Assembly: GCA_023423415.1 (NCBI GenBank)
Contig: JAFAFP010000172.1
Span: 1-64,000, forward strand
Origin: Pseudomonadota bacterium
Lineage (GTDB): Bacteria; Pseudomonadota; Alphaproteobacteria; Rhizobiales; Xanthobacteraceae
Direction: 5' to 3'
DNA: 64,000 bases
The notes under the pieces are model-generated. The model made no database searches. It saw nothing but the letters and a program-made list of their open reading frames with translations, and was not told where the DNA came from. Positions 17,961 through 26,836 of the stretch are shown in pieces (the stretch's first letter is position 1; each line of letters opens with the position of its first letter). The position numbers were made by a program, and so were the translations under genes.

Positions 17961-19640
17961 TCACTTCCCCTGCAGCGACTTGGTGCGGATCGCCTCCAGC
18001 GTCGTCACCGGAGTGATGCCATTCGGATCGACCTTGAGGTGGATGATCGCTGGCTTGCCGGCGGCACGCGCCTGTTCGAAGGCGTTCGGGAAATCCTCGG
18101 TGCGATCCACCTTTATACCGAAGCCGCCGAACACCTGTGCATAGCCGGCAAAGTCCGGATTCTTCAGCGCCGTGGCGACTACGCGACCCGGATATTCTCG
18201 CTCCTGATGCATGCGGATGGTGCCGTACATGCCATTGTCGACGATGACGATGACCAGCGGCAGCTCGTACTGCACGGCGGTCATGAATTCCTGACCGTTC
18301 ATCAGGAAGTCACCGTCGCCGGCAAAGCAGACCACATTGCGCTCTGGATAGAGCCGCTTGATGCCGATCGCGGCCGGAACACCGTAGCCCATCGAACCCG
18401 ATGTCGGTCCATAGAACGTGTTGAACTTGCGGAAGCGATAGAAGCGATTGAGCCAGGCCGCATAGTTGCCCGCGCCATTGCAGAGGATGTCGTCGGCCGA
18501 AAGATGGTCACGCAGCCACACCATGATCTCACCGAGATTGACCGCGCCCGGCACTTCCGTCGCCTTGTCCGTGAAGGCCAGATAGTCGGCGTTCGCGGTC
18601 CGTGTTTCGTCCGCCCACACGATCTCGTTCGGTGCCTGCAAACCCTCCAGCATGGCGGCAAAGGCAGTCGGCGATGCATTGATCGCGAGATGTGGTCGAT
18701 ACACGCGGCCAAGCTCGTCGCAGCCCGGATGCACATGCACGAAGGTCTGCTGCGGGCCCGGAATCTCGAACAATGTGTAGCTCTGGCTTGGCATCTCGCC
18801 CATGCGGCCGCCGACCAGAATGACAAGATCGGCGCTCTTGATCCGTGCCAGCAGTTTCGGATTGGGACCAATGCCGAGATCGCCAGCATAATTGCGGTGT
18901 GTTTGATCGAACAGATGCTGGCGGCGGAAGGTGGTGACGATCGGCAGATCGAACCGCTCGGCAAAGCGCTGTGTCGCCGCGCAGGCCGTTTCTGACCAGC
19001 GGCTGCCGCCCAGCAGCATGATCGGTTTCTTCGCCGCCCCCAGCATCTTCTGCAGACGCGACATGTCGGTGAGCCCGGGCCATGTCTCAACCGGCTCGAA
19101 CGGCGGCGCATCGGGCACCACAGCGCGATCGGTCAGCATGTCTTCGGGCAGCGCAATGACGACGGGACCCGGACGGCCATTGGTTGCAACATGAAAAGCA
19201 CGCGACACGATTTCCGGAATGCGCGCGGCATCGTCGATCTCCGTCGCCCATTTCGCCATCGTTCCGAACACGGCGCGGTAATCGAGCTCCTGAAACGCTT
19301 CGCGTTCGCGCATGTCGCGCGCGACCTGACCGACGAACACGATCATCGGCGTCGAATCCTGCATGGCGATATGGATGCCCGGCGATGCGTTGGTGGCGCC
19401 GGGGCCGCGCGTGACGAAGCAGATGCCCGGCCGGCCAGTCGCCTTGCCCACGGCTTCCGCCATCATCGCCGCGCCACCCTCCTGCCGGCAGATGGTCAGC
19501 TCGATCGAGCGATCATGAAACGCGTCCAGCGCGGCAAGATAACTTTCGCCGGGAACACAGAAGGCGTGGCGGACGCCATGCGCAACCAACTGATCGACGA
19601 GGATTTCACCGCCGGTTCGCGAACCATCATTGCTGCGCAT
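17961..19640 (-). CDS. Thiamine-diphosphate enzyme, acetolactate-synthase large-subunit type
   Basis: 559-aa protein with the three TPP-enzyme domains. The cofactor-activating Glu54 lies in CRQEGGAAMMAEA, the central domain spans about 195-330, and the C-terminal TPP motif starts GDGDFLMN near 437 and ends DNGMYGT. No acetolactate-synthase regulatory subunit is adjacent, so it may be a decarboxylase, carboligase or oxalyl-CoA-type relative rather than IlvB. An AAAGGA site lies before the ATG. It is co-oriented with a NIPSNAP gene 28 bp upstream and may share its transcript. Confidence 0.82.
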   Translation of the reverse strand: MRSNDGSRTGGEILVDQLVAHGVRHAFCVPGESYLAALDAFHDRSIELTICRQEGGAAMMAEAVGKATGRPGICFVTRGPGATNASPGIHIAMQDSTPMIVFVGQVARDMREREAFQELDYRAVFGTMAKWATEIDDAARIPEIVSRAFHVATNGRPGPVVIALPEDMLTDRAVVPDAPPFEPVETWPGLTDMSRLQKMLGAAKKPIMLLGGSRWSETACAATQRFAERFDLPIVTTFRRQHLFDQTHRNYAGDLGIGPNPKLLARIKSADLVILVGGRMGEMPSQSYTLFEIPGPQQTFVHVHPGCDELGRVYRPHLAINASPTAFAAMLEGLQAPNEIVWADETRTANADYLAFTDKATEVPGAVNLGEIMVWLRDHLSADDILCNGAGNYAAWLNRFYRFRKFNTFYGPTSGSMGYGVPAAIGIKRLYPERNVVCFAGDGDFLMNGQEFMTAVQYELPLVIVIVDNGMYGTIRMHQEREYPGRVVATALKNPDFAGYAQVFGGFGIKVDRTEDFPNAFEQARAAGKPAIIHLKVDPNGITPVTTLEAIRTKSLQGK

Positions 19641-19668
19641 GGCGTTCCTTTCTCTGCCTGTCCGCTGC

Positions 19669-19992
19669 CTAGCGAGCCATCTTGGCGAACTTCGCCGGCG
19701 TCATCAGCTTGGTGACCTGGCCGATGAGATAACCAGCTTCGCGGTTTTTCTGCTGGTAAAGCTTCCAGTCCGGGTCCGCCAGCATGGCCGTACGCCGCTT
19801 TTCGCGATCGGCGGCATTCTCATAAGCCCAGATATGCACGATGGTGTTCAACTCGCCGCTTTCGGTGAACATATAGGCCAGCGGCTCGCCGAGATGCCTA
19901 ACTTGTGTCGCAAGGCCGTACTGCTCGTAGATCTCGAGATGGGCCTGCACGGTGCCCGGCTTAACAGTGTAGGTTCTGTGATCGATGAGCAC
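19669..19992 (-). CDS. NIPSNAP family protein
   Basis: 107-aa protein with a single dimeric alpha/beta-barrel NIPSNAP domain: DHRTYTVKPGTVQAHLEIYEQYG, then IVHIWAYENAADREKRRTAMLADPDW. Bacterial members are small ferredoxin-like proteins of unclear role, often encoded beside catabolic enzymes. The GTG start is supported by GGAGG about six bases upstream. It precedes the TPP enzyme in the same direction. Confidence 0.83.
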   Translation of the reverse strand: MLIDHRTYTVKPGTVQAHLEIYEQYGLATQVRHLGEPLAYMFTESGELNTIVHIWAYENAADREKRRTAMLADPDWKLYQQKNREAGYLIGQVTKLMTPAKFAKMAR

Positions 19993-20151
19993 GTCCGGCC
20001 TCCATTGACAGAAATACCAGCCCCCCGCTGGGCCGGCGCATTTTCAGCGGGAACGCTCCCGGGTCAAGCCATACGGGAACCGATTTGAACCGGTGAAATT
20101 GAACCAAGATGATCCGCATATTCTCCATACGCTGCCAGAATATCCGCGCCG

Positions 20152-21693
20152 ATGAATTCCACCACTGAATCCCAGGACGCCGTTTTCGCCTTTCTGTCCG
20201 ACCCCGCAACCCACGGCGGACAGAAAGTGACGCGAATCGATACCCACGGCGCCGCGGTGTTTCTTGCCGGCGATCGGGTGCTGAAGGTCAAGCGCGCGGT
20301 GAAGTTTCCGTTCCTGGACTATTCGACCCTGGAGAAACGCAAGGCGGCGTGCGAGGTGGAGCTCGAGGTCAATCGCCCGTTTGCTCCGCAAATCTATCGC
20401 GGCGTGGTGCCGATCACGCAGGACGATGCCGGGCGGCTGTCGCTCGGCGACAATGGCGAGCCGGTCGAATGGGCGCTGGAGATGCAGCGCTTCGACGAGA
20501 ATGCGACGCTCGACCATCTCGCGGACAACGGGAAGATTGACGCAAAGCTTGCCGATGATCTCGGCCGCGTGGTCGCAGTCGTGCATCAGAATGCGTCCGT
20601 TGCCGATGCCGAAAAGTGGATCGCCGCGCTCGCCGCATATGTCGAGCAGAATGACGAGGCATTCCGGCAATGGCCGAGGCTGTTTCCCGGCGACAGCATC
20701 AAGACGTTCACCGATGCGAGCCGCCACGCCTTGCAGAGCCTGCAGCCATTGCTGCACGAGCGCGGCAGGAAGGGGCTGGTGCGGCGCGGCCACGGCGACC
20801 TGCATCTCGGCAACATCGCCCTGATCGACGGCAGGCCGGTGCTGTTCGACGCGCTCGAGTTCGATCCGGTGGTGGCGTCTGGCGACGTGTTCTACGATCT
20901 CGCCTTCCTGCTGATGGATCTCGTCGAACGGAATCTGCGGCCGCAGGCCAACATCGTTCTCAATCGCTATCTCACCGATACGCGGCGCGATGATGACCTC
21001 GATGCGCTGGCCGCCCTGCCCTTCTTCATGGCGATGCGGGCGGCGATCCGCGCCAAGGTGACGGCGGCGAAACGCGACTATGCGAACGACGACAAGACAA
21101 AAGACATCGAGACCAGCGCAAGGCGCTATTTCGTTCTTGCTACAAAATTGATCGCCCCACCGAAGCCAACGCTGATCGCGGTCGGTGGATTGTCGGGAAC
21201 GGGAAAATCCGTGCTGGCGCGGGCGCTCGCCGCGCATATCGCGCCCGAGCCGGGCGCCGTAGTGCTGCGTTCCGACGTGATGCGCAAGCGACTGTTCGAC
21301 GTCGCCGAAACCGATAAGCTGCCGAAGGAAGTCTATCAACCTGAAGTCTCCGAGACGATCTACAACAGGCTGTATGAGCAGGCGCAGCGTGTTCTCGCGG
21401 CTGGACATTCGGCAATTATCGATGCTGTCTTTGCGAAAGCGGAGGAACGCGAGCCGCTCGCCGAACTGGCGAAAGCAGCGCAGGTGCCGTTCCACGGCTT
21501 CTTCCTGACGGCCGACATCGCGACACGGATCAAGCGTGTCGGCGGCCGGGTCAACGATGCATCGGATGCCGACGCCGAGGTCGTGCGCAAACAGGCCGAC
21601 TACGATCTCGGCGCGATGCGCTGGACAGAGATCGACGCCTCCGGCACGCCGGACGAAACGCTCGCACGCACGCGAAAAAACCTGGATCAGTAA
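20152..21693 (+). CDS. Aminoglycoside-phosphotransferase-like kinase fused to P-loop kinase domain
   Basis: 513-aa two-domain protein. The N-terminal half has an APH/choline-kinase fold with HGDLHLGN near 214-221 and FDALEFD as the metal-binding segment. The C-terminal half is a small P-loop kinase (Walker A GGLSGTGKS near 345-353), with a zeta-toxin/gluconate-kinase-like layout. Known in databases as a bifunctional fusion of unassigned substrate. Its 3' end overlaps the convergent azlD by seven bases. Confidence 0.82.
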   Translation: MNSTTESQDAVFAFLSDPATHGGQKVTRIDTHGAAVFLAGDRVLKVKRAVKFPFLDYSTLEKRKAACEVELEVNRPFAPQIYRGVVPITQDDAGRLSLGDNGEPVEWALEMQRFDENATLDHLADNGKIDAKLADDLGRVVAVVHQNASVADAEKWIAALAAYVEQNDEAFRQWPRLFPGDSIKTFTDASRHALQSLQPLLHERGRKGLVRRGHGDLHLGNIALIDGRPVLFDALEFDPVVASGDVFYDLAFLLMDLVERNLRPQANIVLNRYLTDTRRDDDLDALAALPFFMAMRAAIRAKVTAAKRDYANDDKTKDIETSARRYFVLATKLIAPPKPTLIAVGGLSGTGKSVLARALAAHIAPEPGAVVLRSDVMRKRLFDVAETDKLPKEVYQPEVSETIYNRLYEQAQRVLAAGHSAIIDAVFAKAEEREPLAELAKAAQVPFHGFFLTADIATRIKRVGGRVNDASDADAEVVRKQADYDLGAMRWTEIDASGTPDETLARTRKNLDQ

Positions 21694-21995
21694 AGTGCGC
21701 GCAGACCCGCTGCGATGGCGATGCCGCAGGCGAGCGCCAGAAACTCATTCCGCCGCCAGATCATCAAAACACCGACCGCAATCATCGCCACCGTTGCCGG
21801 CAATCCGTCCTTGACCATCACCGGCATGACCAGCGCGGCAACCACCGATCCCGGCAGCGCCTCCAGCATGCGCTGAATGCGCGGCGTCAGCGTCACGCGG
21901 CCCATCATCCAGTGACCGGAAAAGCGCGTCAGTATGGTGACGAACGACATCGCCGCGATCGCGATGAACACACCGAACGGCAGGATCTCATTCAT
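21687..21995 (-). CDS. azlD: Branched-chain amino-acid exporter small subunit, AzlD type
   Basis: 102-aa integral membrane protein with about four helices (for example FGVFIAIAAMSFVTILTRF and VVAALVMPVMV). It overlaps the end of azlC by eight bases, the usual azlC-azlD coupling. Together they form an exporter of branched-chain or related amino acids; E. coli YgaH/YgaZ are homologues. Confidence 0.85.
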   Translation of the reverse strand: MNEILPFGVFIAIAAMSFVTILTRFSGHWMMGRVTLTPRIQRMLEALPGSVVAALVMPVMVKDGLPATVAMIAVGVLMIWRRNEFLALACGIAIAAGLRALY

Positions 21996-22719
21996 CGCGA
22001 ATGAAGCCCCCGACGATGGCGCCGGTCAACGCGCCGGCGATCACATACCAATGACCAGGCACCAGATAATAGACAGCAACAGCCGTTACACCCGCCAGGA
22101 TCCAGGCCAGCGAACGGCGCGACAATTCCAGTGTCGGTGCCAGCAATGCAACGAAGTACAGCGGCACAATGAGATCGACGCCGAAGCGCTTCGGATCGGC
22201 CAGCAGGCTGCCGAAAATCTGGCCGATGGCTGTGGATGGCACCCAGAACAACCAGATGATCAGGCCACTGCCGAACAGATAACCGATGTCCACGCCGCCC
22301 TCGCGCCGGTAGCGGAGCGAGGCGACCCAGTTGCCATCCGTCATCAGGAACAGACTCGGAAACACTTGCGACGAAGGCGCACCGCCGATCCACGGCTGCA
22401 GCGACGCGCTCATCAGCACCATGCGCAGATTCACGACAAGCGTGGATAACGCAATCGTGACGATGAGCGACGCAGTCATCGTCGGCGACCAGATCTCCAT
22501 CGCCACGAATTGCGACACGCCGGCAAACACGATGGCGCTCATCAGCACCGTCTCGAACAGCGTCAGTCCCTTCTGTGCCGCAAGCGCGCCGAAAGCTGCC
22601 GCGAACACAACGACGCCCGGTAGCGCCGGAATCATCACCGTCGCGCCAGCGCGGATGCCGGCAAAGCTCCAAGTGGGCGCGGAAGCGCCATTGCTGGCTA
22701 CAGGCTGCATGGAAGTCAT
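21988..22719 (-). CDS. azlC: Branched-chain amino-acid exporter large subunit, AzlC type
   Basis: About 243-aa membrane protein of the AzlC/YgaZ family with the signature FAGVSQFVAMEIW and the NLRMVLMSASL segment. The ATG at 22719 (MTSMQP) is preferred; a longer start at 22779 would run into the divergent MFS gene. Divergent promoter space is only about 40 bp. Confidence 0.85.
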   Translation of the reverse strand: MTSMQPVASNGASAPTWSFAGIRAGATVMIPALPGVVVFAAAFGALAAQKGLTLFETVLMSAIVFAGVSQFVAMEIWSPTMTASLIVTIALSTLVVNLRMVLMSASLQPWIGGAPSSQVFPSLFLMTDGNWVASLRYRREGGVDIGYLFGSGLIIWLFWVPSTAIGQIFGSLLADPKRFGVDLIVPLYFVALLAPTLELSRRSLAWILAGVTAVAVYYLVPGHWYVIAGALTGAIVGGFIRDE

Positions 22720-22759
22720 GTCGTGTGCGGGGAGTTCAGGCCTAGCAAAGCGGCAGTGA

Positions 22760-23959
22760 TTGAGCAATGTTGCCAACAACCTACCAGCCTTGCTTCCCGG
22801 TCAATCGATGCTCGCTTCCATGCCCCGCGCCGCCGTCGCGGCCGCCGGCTTTGCCGCCACGCTCAATATGTACGCGCCGCAAGCGGTGCTGCCGTTACTG
22901 GCGGACGAATTCGGCGTTGGACCGGCCGGCATCAGTCAAATCATGACCGTCAATGCGCTGGCGGTTGCGTTGACGGCGCCGTTCACCGGGGTGATCGCGG
23001 ATGTTCTCGGGCGGCGATCCGTCATCGCAGTCGCGATGGTGCTGCTGATCGTGCCCGACTTGATGATGGCGTATTCCGACAGCCTCGAAGCAGTACTGCT
23101 CTGGCGCTTCGCTCAAGGGCTGTTACTGCCGCCGATCTTTGCCGTCTCCATCGCCTATATCGGCGGCGAATGGCCCTCGGGCGAAGCCACGGGCGTCACT
23201 GGCCTATTCATCACCGCGACGGCCGTCGGTGGCTTCGCCGGCCGCATGCTGACCGCCGTGCTCGCCGAACCCTTCGGCTGGCGGCATGCACTGTTCGCGC
23301 AAGCGGCCATCACCGCGCTTTGCGCGATCACGGTGATCCTGCTGCTGCCGCGCGAACGCAACTTCGTGGCGGCGACGACTCTCGCCGCATCGCTCCGCCA
23401 GATGCTGAACCATCTCCACGACACGCGACTTCTGGCCACGTTCTGCGTCGGCTTCGGCATCATGTTCTGCTTCATCGCCGCCTTCACCTTCATCGGCTTC
23501 GTGCTGGCGGCGCCACCCTTCAGCCTATCGGCAGCCGCGATCGGCGCCGTATTCGTGACCTATCTCGTCAGCCTCATCACCACCCCCTTTGCCGGGCGGC
23601 TGGTGAAGCGTTTCGGCCGGCGCAATTTCGGGCTGATCGCCATCAGCGCGTGGATCGGCGGAATCCTTTTGACGCTGGTGCCATCTATAGCCGTTATCGT
23701 GCTCGGCCTCGCCATCGCGGCGGGCAGCGGCTTCCTCGTGCAGACCTGCTGCCAAAGCTTTGTCGCGACATATGTCCGCGAAGGCATATCATCCGCGATC
23801 GGGCTTTACGTGACGTCGTTCTATATCGGTGGCAGCTTCGGCGGCCTGATCGCGGGATTACTGTGGAATGTCTGGGGATGGCCCGGCACCGTGGGACTGA
23901 TCGTGGCGATGCTCATCATCATGGCAACGATGATCCGCTACGCCTGGCGTAGAGCATGA
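22760..23959 (+). CDS. MFS transporter (YnfM-like)
   Basis: 399-aa major-facilitator protein with twelve predicted helices and the loop-2/3 motif GVIADVLGRRSVI. The likely role is drug or metabolite efflux, as for YnfM/AraJ-type members. The start is uncertain: TTG at 22760 or ATG at 22808 (MLASMPR), the latter still upstream of helix 1. It is divergent from azlCD. Confidence 0.82.
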   Translation: MSNVANNLPALLPGQSMLASMPRAAVAAAGFAATLNMYAPQAVLPLLADEFGVGPAGISQIMTVNALAVALTAPFTGVIADVLGRRSVIAVAMVLLIVPDLMMAYSDSLEAVLLWRFAQGLLLPPIFAVSIAYIGGEWPSGEATGVTGLFITATAVGGFAGRMLTAVLAEPFGWRHALFAQAAITALCAITVILLLPRERNFVAATTLAASLRQMLNHLHDTRLLATFCVGFGIMFCFIAAFTFIGFVLAAPPFSLSAAAIGAVFVTYLVSLITTPFAGRLVKRFGRRNFGLIAISAWIGGILLTLVPSIAVIVLGLAIAAGSGFLVQTCCQSFVATYVREGISSAIGLYVTSFYIGGSFGGLIAGLLWNVWGWPGTVGLIVAMLIIMATMIRYAWRRA

Positions 23960-24022
23960 GACGCTGACGGGCGATTGCTGCTATGCCATAAGGGGTCATT
24001 GAATGCTTTATGGGTTCGCACG

Positions 24023-25048
24023 ATGAGATTGCTGCTTATCGGCTTGTCGTTTGCATTGGCTTTGCCGCAGACATTGCTCGCCCAGGAAGAGCGCGCCTCT
24101 CCCCTTCCCTCGCATATGCCGCTTGGCCAGGAAGCATGCTTCGGGCGTACCTATGACGCGGCCCATCTCAAGCAGCATCCGAAACAGCGCGTCACCAGTT
24201 TCCATCTATTCCGAGATTTCACGCCTGACCCGATGAAGGAGACCCCGCAGGAAACCCGCGAAAAGCTGATCGAAGACGACGGGCAAGGCGGCATCCAGGT
24301 CACCGCCTATGTGCGCTTTCGCGACCGGCCGGGCCTGTTCTTCAATGGTCTCAGTTGTTCGGGCAATTCAAAAGATGGCGTCCGCTGCGGCATCGATTGC
24401 GACGGCGGCGGCTTTCATCTCAAAGGCTCTGGCGATTCACTGCTGCTGGAAAATCAGGGCTTCGTCGTGATCGGCGGCTGCGGCGCCAGCGAAGACGAAG
24501 CGGAGCAAGCCGACTACGTGAAGCCGGGCGCAGACGACAAAATCTTCCGGCTCGACCGCAAGCCGATCGCCGAATGTCGTGCACTGGAGGATAGCCGCAA
24601 GCCGATATGGGCATCGCTCGGTGCACCGCTACGCGAGCGGTTCGACACCGACAACGCTGTCTGCTTCACCCGCACCTATGATGCGGCCCACCTCTCCAAG
24701 CATCCGAAGCAAACTGTCAAACGCATCGCGGTGCTGAAAGTGAAAGGCGACAAGCGGGGGGACGACGAGTTTCCGTATTACAATCTGATTTTCCGCGTCG
24801 GACTCAAGAACGGCAAGCACGTCGAGAAGAAGACTCAATGCGGCGCCGATCAATATGCTTTCGCCTGCACGCATGACTCCGATCTCGACACACAGCGCGA
24901 TTTCTATCTCACCCGGGCCGGCCGGGATCACATGATGCTGCGCGACCAGCGCGGCGCCATGAACAAGATGTTCGACGGCGTGACACTGGGCGCCGATGAC
25001 CGCATCTTTCGGCTCGAACAGGCGTCAGCCGAAGCCTGTGAATTCTGA
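24023..25048 (+). CDS. Secreted protein with internal duplication, function unknown
   Basis: 341-aa protein starting MRLLLIGLSFALALP, a Sec signal peptide cleaved near LLAQ. It has two homologous halves. Each begins with CF-x-RTYDAAHL-xx-HPKQ (about 24131 and 24656) and ends with GADD-x-IFRL followed by an EC pair (about 24530 and 24988). Each half carries several cysteines (for example CSGNSKDGVRCGIDCDGG in the first), compatible with periplasmic disulfides. An earlier in-frame start at 23975 would place 16 residues before the signal and is disfavoured. The family is not recognised. Confidence 0.75.
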   Translation: MRLLLIGLSFALALPQTLLAQEERASPLPSHMPLGQEACFGRTYDAAHLKQHPKQRVTSFHLFRDFTPDPMKETPQETREKLIEDDGQGGIQVTAYVRFRDRPGLFFNGLSCSGNSKDGVRCGIDCDGGGFHLKGSGDSLLLENQGFVVIGGCGASEDEAEQADYVKPGADDKIFRLDRKPIAECRALEDSRKPIWASLGAPLRERFDTDNAVCFTRTYDAAHLSKHPKQTVKRIAVLKVKGDKRGDDEFPYYNLIFRVGLKNGKHVEKKTQCGADQYAFACTHDSDLDTQRDFYLTRAGRDHMMLRDQRGAMNKMFDGVTLGADDRIFRLEQASAEACEF

Positions 25049-25128
25049 CATCGCAAACGATTGCAATTAGCGATTGACTTCCCGCGCAAGTTGCAGATGC
25101 TTGACCGGCTCGGGGAGTTTGCCACGCC

Positions 25129-25935
25129 ATGTCGCCGTCGGTTGGGGCCGTTGCGGAACGGATGGAGAGGCTGTTGCCGCAGGACGGCACGCCTGTCCTC
25201 AACCGTGTTCTGCAGGTGATGTTGTCACGCGAGCTGGAAAGCCCGGTGTCACAAGACCTCTATTTCCAGGCTTCGGATCGCCTTTCGAAGAAACAGCGGA
25301 TCGGCCGGCTGCGTGGACAGGGCGGGCAGGTTTTCCTCCTGCCCGAAGCCGAAAGAAAGCCTCGCAATGATGCAGCGCCGGAGATACGCCGCGAAGCCGA
25401 ACTGATGGCGCCGCTCGGCCGTTATCTTCACGAGACCTTCTGCAAGGGGCTGGACTTGCCGCCCGACGGCGAAAGCATTGTACAAGATACCTCGACCATC
25501 GGTCCGATGCGCGGCCGCTTCGCGCGGCCGGATTTCATCGTGGTCACCGCCATGCGCTTTCGCCTCCTGCCCGGTTCGCAGATCGACGTGCACAGCTTCG
25601 AGCTGAAGGCCGAGCATGGCGCGACCGACGAGTCGGTCTACGAGGCGCTGGCGCAAACCCGCTTCACCCATTTCGGTCACCTGGTCTGGTATCTGCCGCA
25701 AAATTCACGCTGCGAGGTCCGACTGGCGGAGATCGAGAAGCAATGCGACCAGCACGGCATCGGTCTAATCCGCATACGCGATCCACACGATCATGGCGCA
25801 TATGAAATTCTGCTCGATCCGATCCGCAAACCGACGCCTCCCATAGTCGTTGACGGCTTTCTGGAATCGCGACTGACCGGAGCGCATCGCGAAAGGCTGT
25901 TACGCGTCATGAATGGGGGCCATGGTGAAAGGTAA
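25129..25935 (+). CDS. Predicted PD-(D/E)xK nuclease-like protein with N-terminal winged helix
   Basis: 268-aa protein, family not recognised. Residues about 22-72 read like a winged helix (VLNRVLQVMLSREL...KKQRIGRLRGQGGQVFLLP). Residues 88-190 fit the restriction-endonuclease fold: helix with Glu91, RPDF (Asp135), the hairpin ending FELK (Glu158-x-Lys160), then a helix with Gln176 in EALAQTRFTHFGHLVWYLP. That E-PD-ExK-Q order is the canonical active site, so nuclease activity is predicted, not shown. A GGGGAG site precedes the ATG. It overlaps the ParA gene by 23 nt. Confidence 0.72.
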   Translation: MSPSVGAVAERMERLLPQDGTPVLNRVLQVMLSRELESPVSQDLYFQASDRLSKKQRIGRLRGQGGQVFLLPEAERKPRNDAAPEIRREAELMAPLGRYLHETFCKGLDLPPDGESIVQDTSTIGPMRGRFARPDFIVVTAMRFRLLPGSQIDVHSFELKAEHGATDESVYEALAQTRFTHFGHLVWYLPQNSRCEVRLAEIEKQCDQHGIGLIRIRDPHDHGAYEILLDPIRKPTPPIVVDGFLESRLTGAHRERLLRVMNGGHGER

Positions 25936-26836
25936 AGTCATCGCCGTGGCCAATATGAAAGGCGGCGTCGGCAAGACTGCAACCGTAGTGGCATTGGCCG
26001 AAGCGCTGGCTGCGGCTGACGGCGCAAAGGTGCTGGTCATCGATCTCGACGCTCAGGCCAATGCGTCGATTGTCCTCGCTGGCGATTCCTATCTTGCTGC
26101 GATGATCCGCGACGGACGCACCATCGACGCCTTCCTCGAAGACTATTTGATGCGCGGCAAGAAAAAGAAATTCGATTCCTGCATCCGTGATCACATCAGC
26201 GAAGTCACGCATCTCGGACATCCCCTGCACGTGTCGCTGCTCGCCTCCAGCGCCGAGTTGCGGACGCTGGAATTGCGGATGATCTACAAGCTGACGAAAA
26301 AGAAGGAACTCAATCTCGAAGAAATCGTCGGCGGCATCTGGGGCGTCATCAAGGAGCAACTGTCGCGCTCGGTGAAGTCGTTCGATTACATCCTGATCGA
26401 CTGTGCGCCCGGCATTTCGGTACTCACTGAGGCCAGCATCCGGCTGGCCGATCTGGTGATCGTGCCGACCATTCCCGACACTCTCTCGACCTATGGGCTT
26501 CAGGCTTTTTGCAAGACCGTATGGCAAGGTCAGTCCGAAACCGGAAAGCTTTACAAGAAGCCGCGTGGCGTGATTCCGCACGTGCTGATCACCCGGCGAC
26601 GGCCGATCCTCGAACACAACCGGACCGTTGAACGCATGCGCAACGAAGTGCGTGCACCCGACCCAAGCTTCTCGGTCTTCGCAACGGAAATACCAGAACG
26701 CGCTGCAATCGCCGACGCGCTGGCCAAAACCGGAACATTTCCGAATTTCACCAACAAGTGGAGTGCGCCGGTTGCCGACATCCTGCAGCAGCTCGCATTC
26801 GAGACGAGGGAGGTGCTGAATGGCTCTCGCCATTGA
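25913..26836 (+). CDS. ParA/Soj-family ATPase (AAA_31)
   Basis: 307-aa deviant Walker-A ATPase. NMKGGVGKT at residues 14-22 contains the ParA signature lysine (Lys16), LVIDLDAQANAS is the switch A' region and FDYILIDCAPG the Walker B/switch. Length and the helical inserts fit chromosomal or plasmid ParA, though no ParB or parS-like gene is adjacent. Start ATG 25913 or 25922; neither has an ideal ribosome site, and the overlap suggests translational coupling to the nuclease-like gene. It overlaps the next gene by 17 nt. Confidence 0.85.
   Translation: MGAMVKGKVIAVANMKGGVGKTATVVALAEALAAADGAKVLVIDLDAQANASIVLAGDSYLAAMIRDGRTIDAFLEDYLMRGKKKKFDSCIRDHISEVTHLGHPLHVSLLASSAELRTLELRMIYKLTKKKELNLEEIVGGIWGVIKEQLSRSVKSFDYILIDCAPGISVLTEASIRLADLVIVPTIPDTLSTYGLQAFCKTVWQGQSETGKLYKKPRGVIPHVLITRRRPILEHNRTVERMRNEVRAPDPSFSVFATEIPERAAIADALAKTGTFPNFTNKWSAPVADILQQLAFETREVLNGSRH

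Noticed and set aside
20044..21495. 483-aa minus-strand frame opposite the kinase fusion
   Set aside because: No recognisable motifs; the plus strand has intact HGDLHLGN and P-loop.
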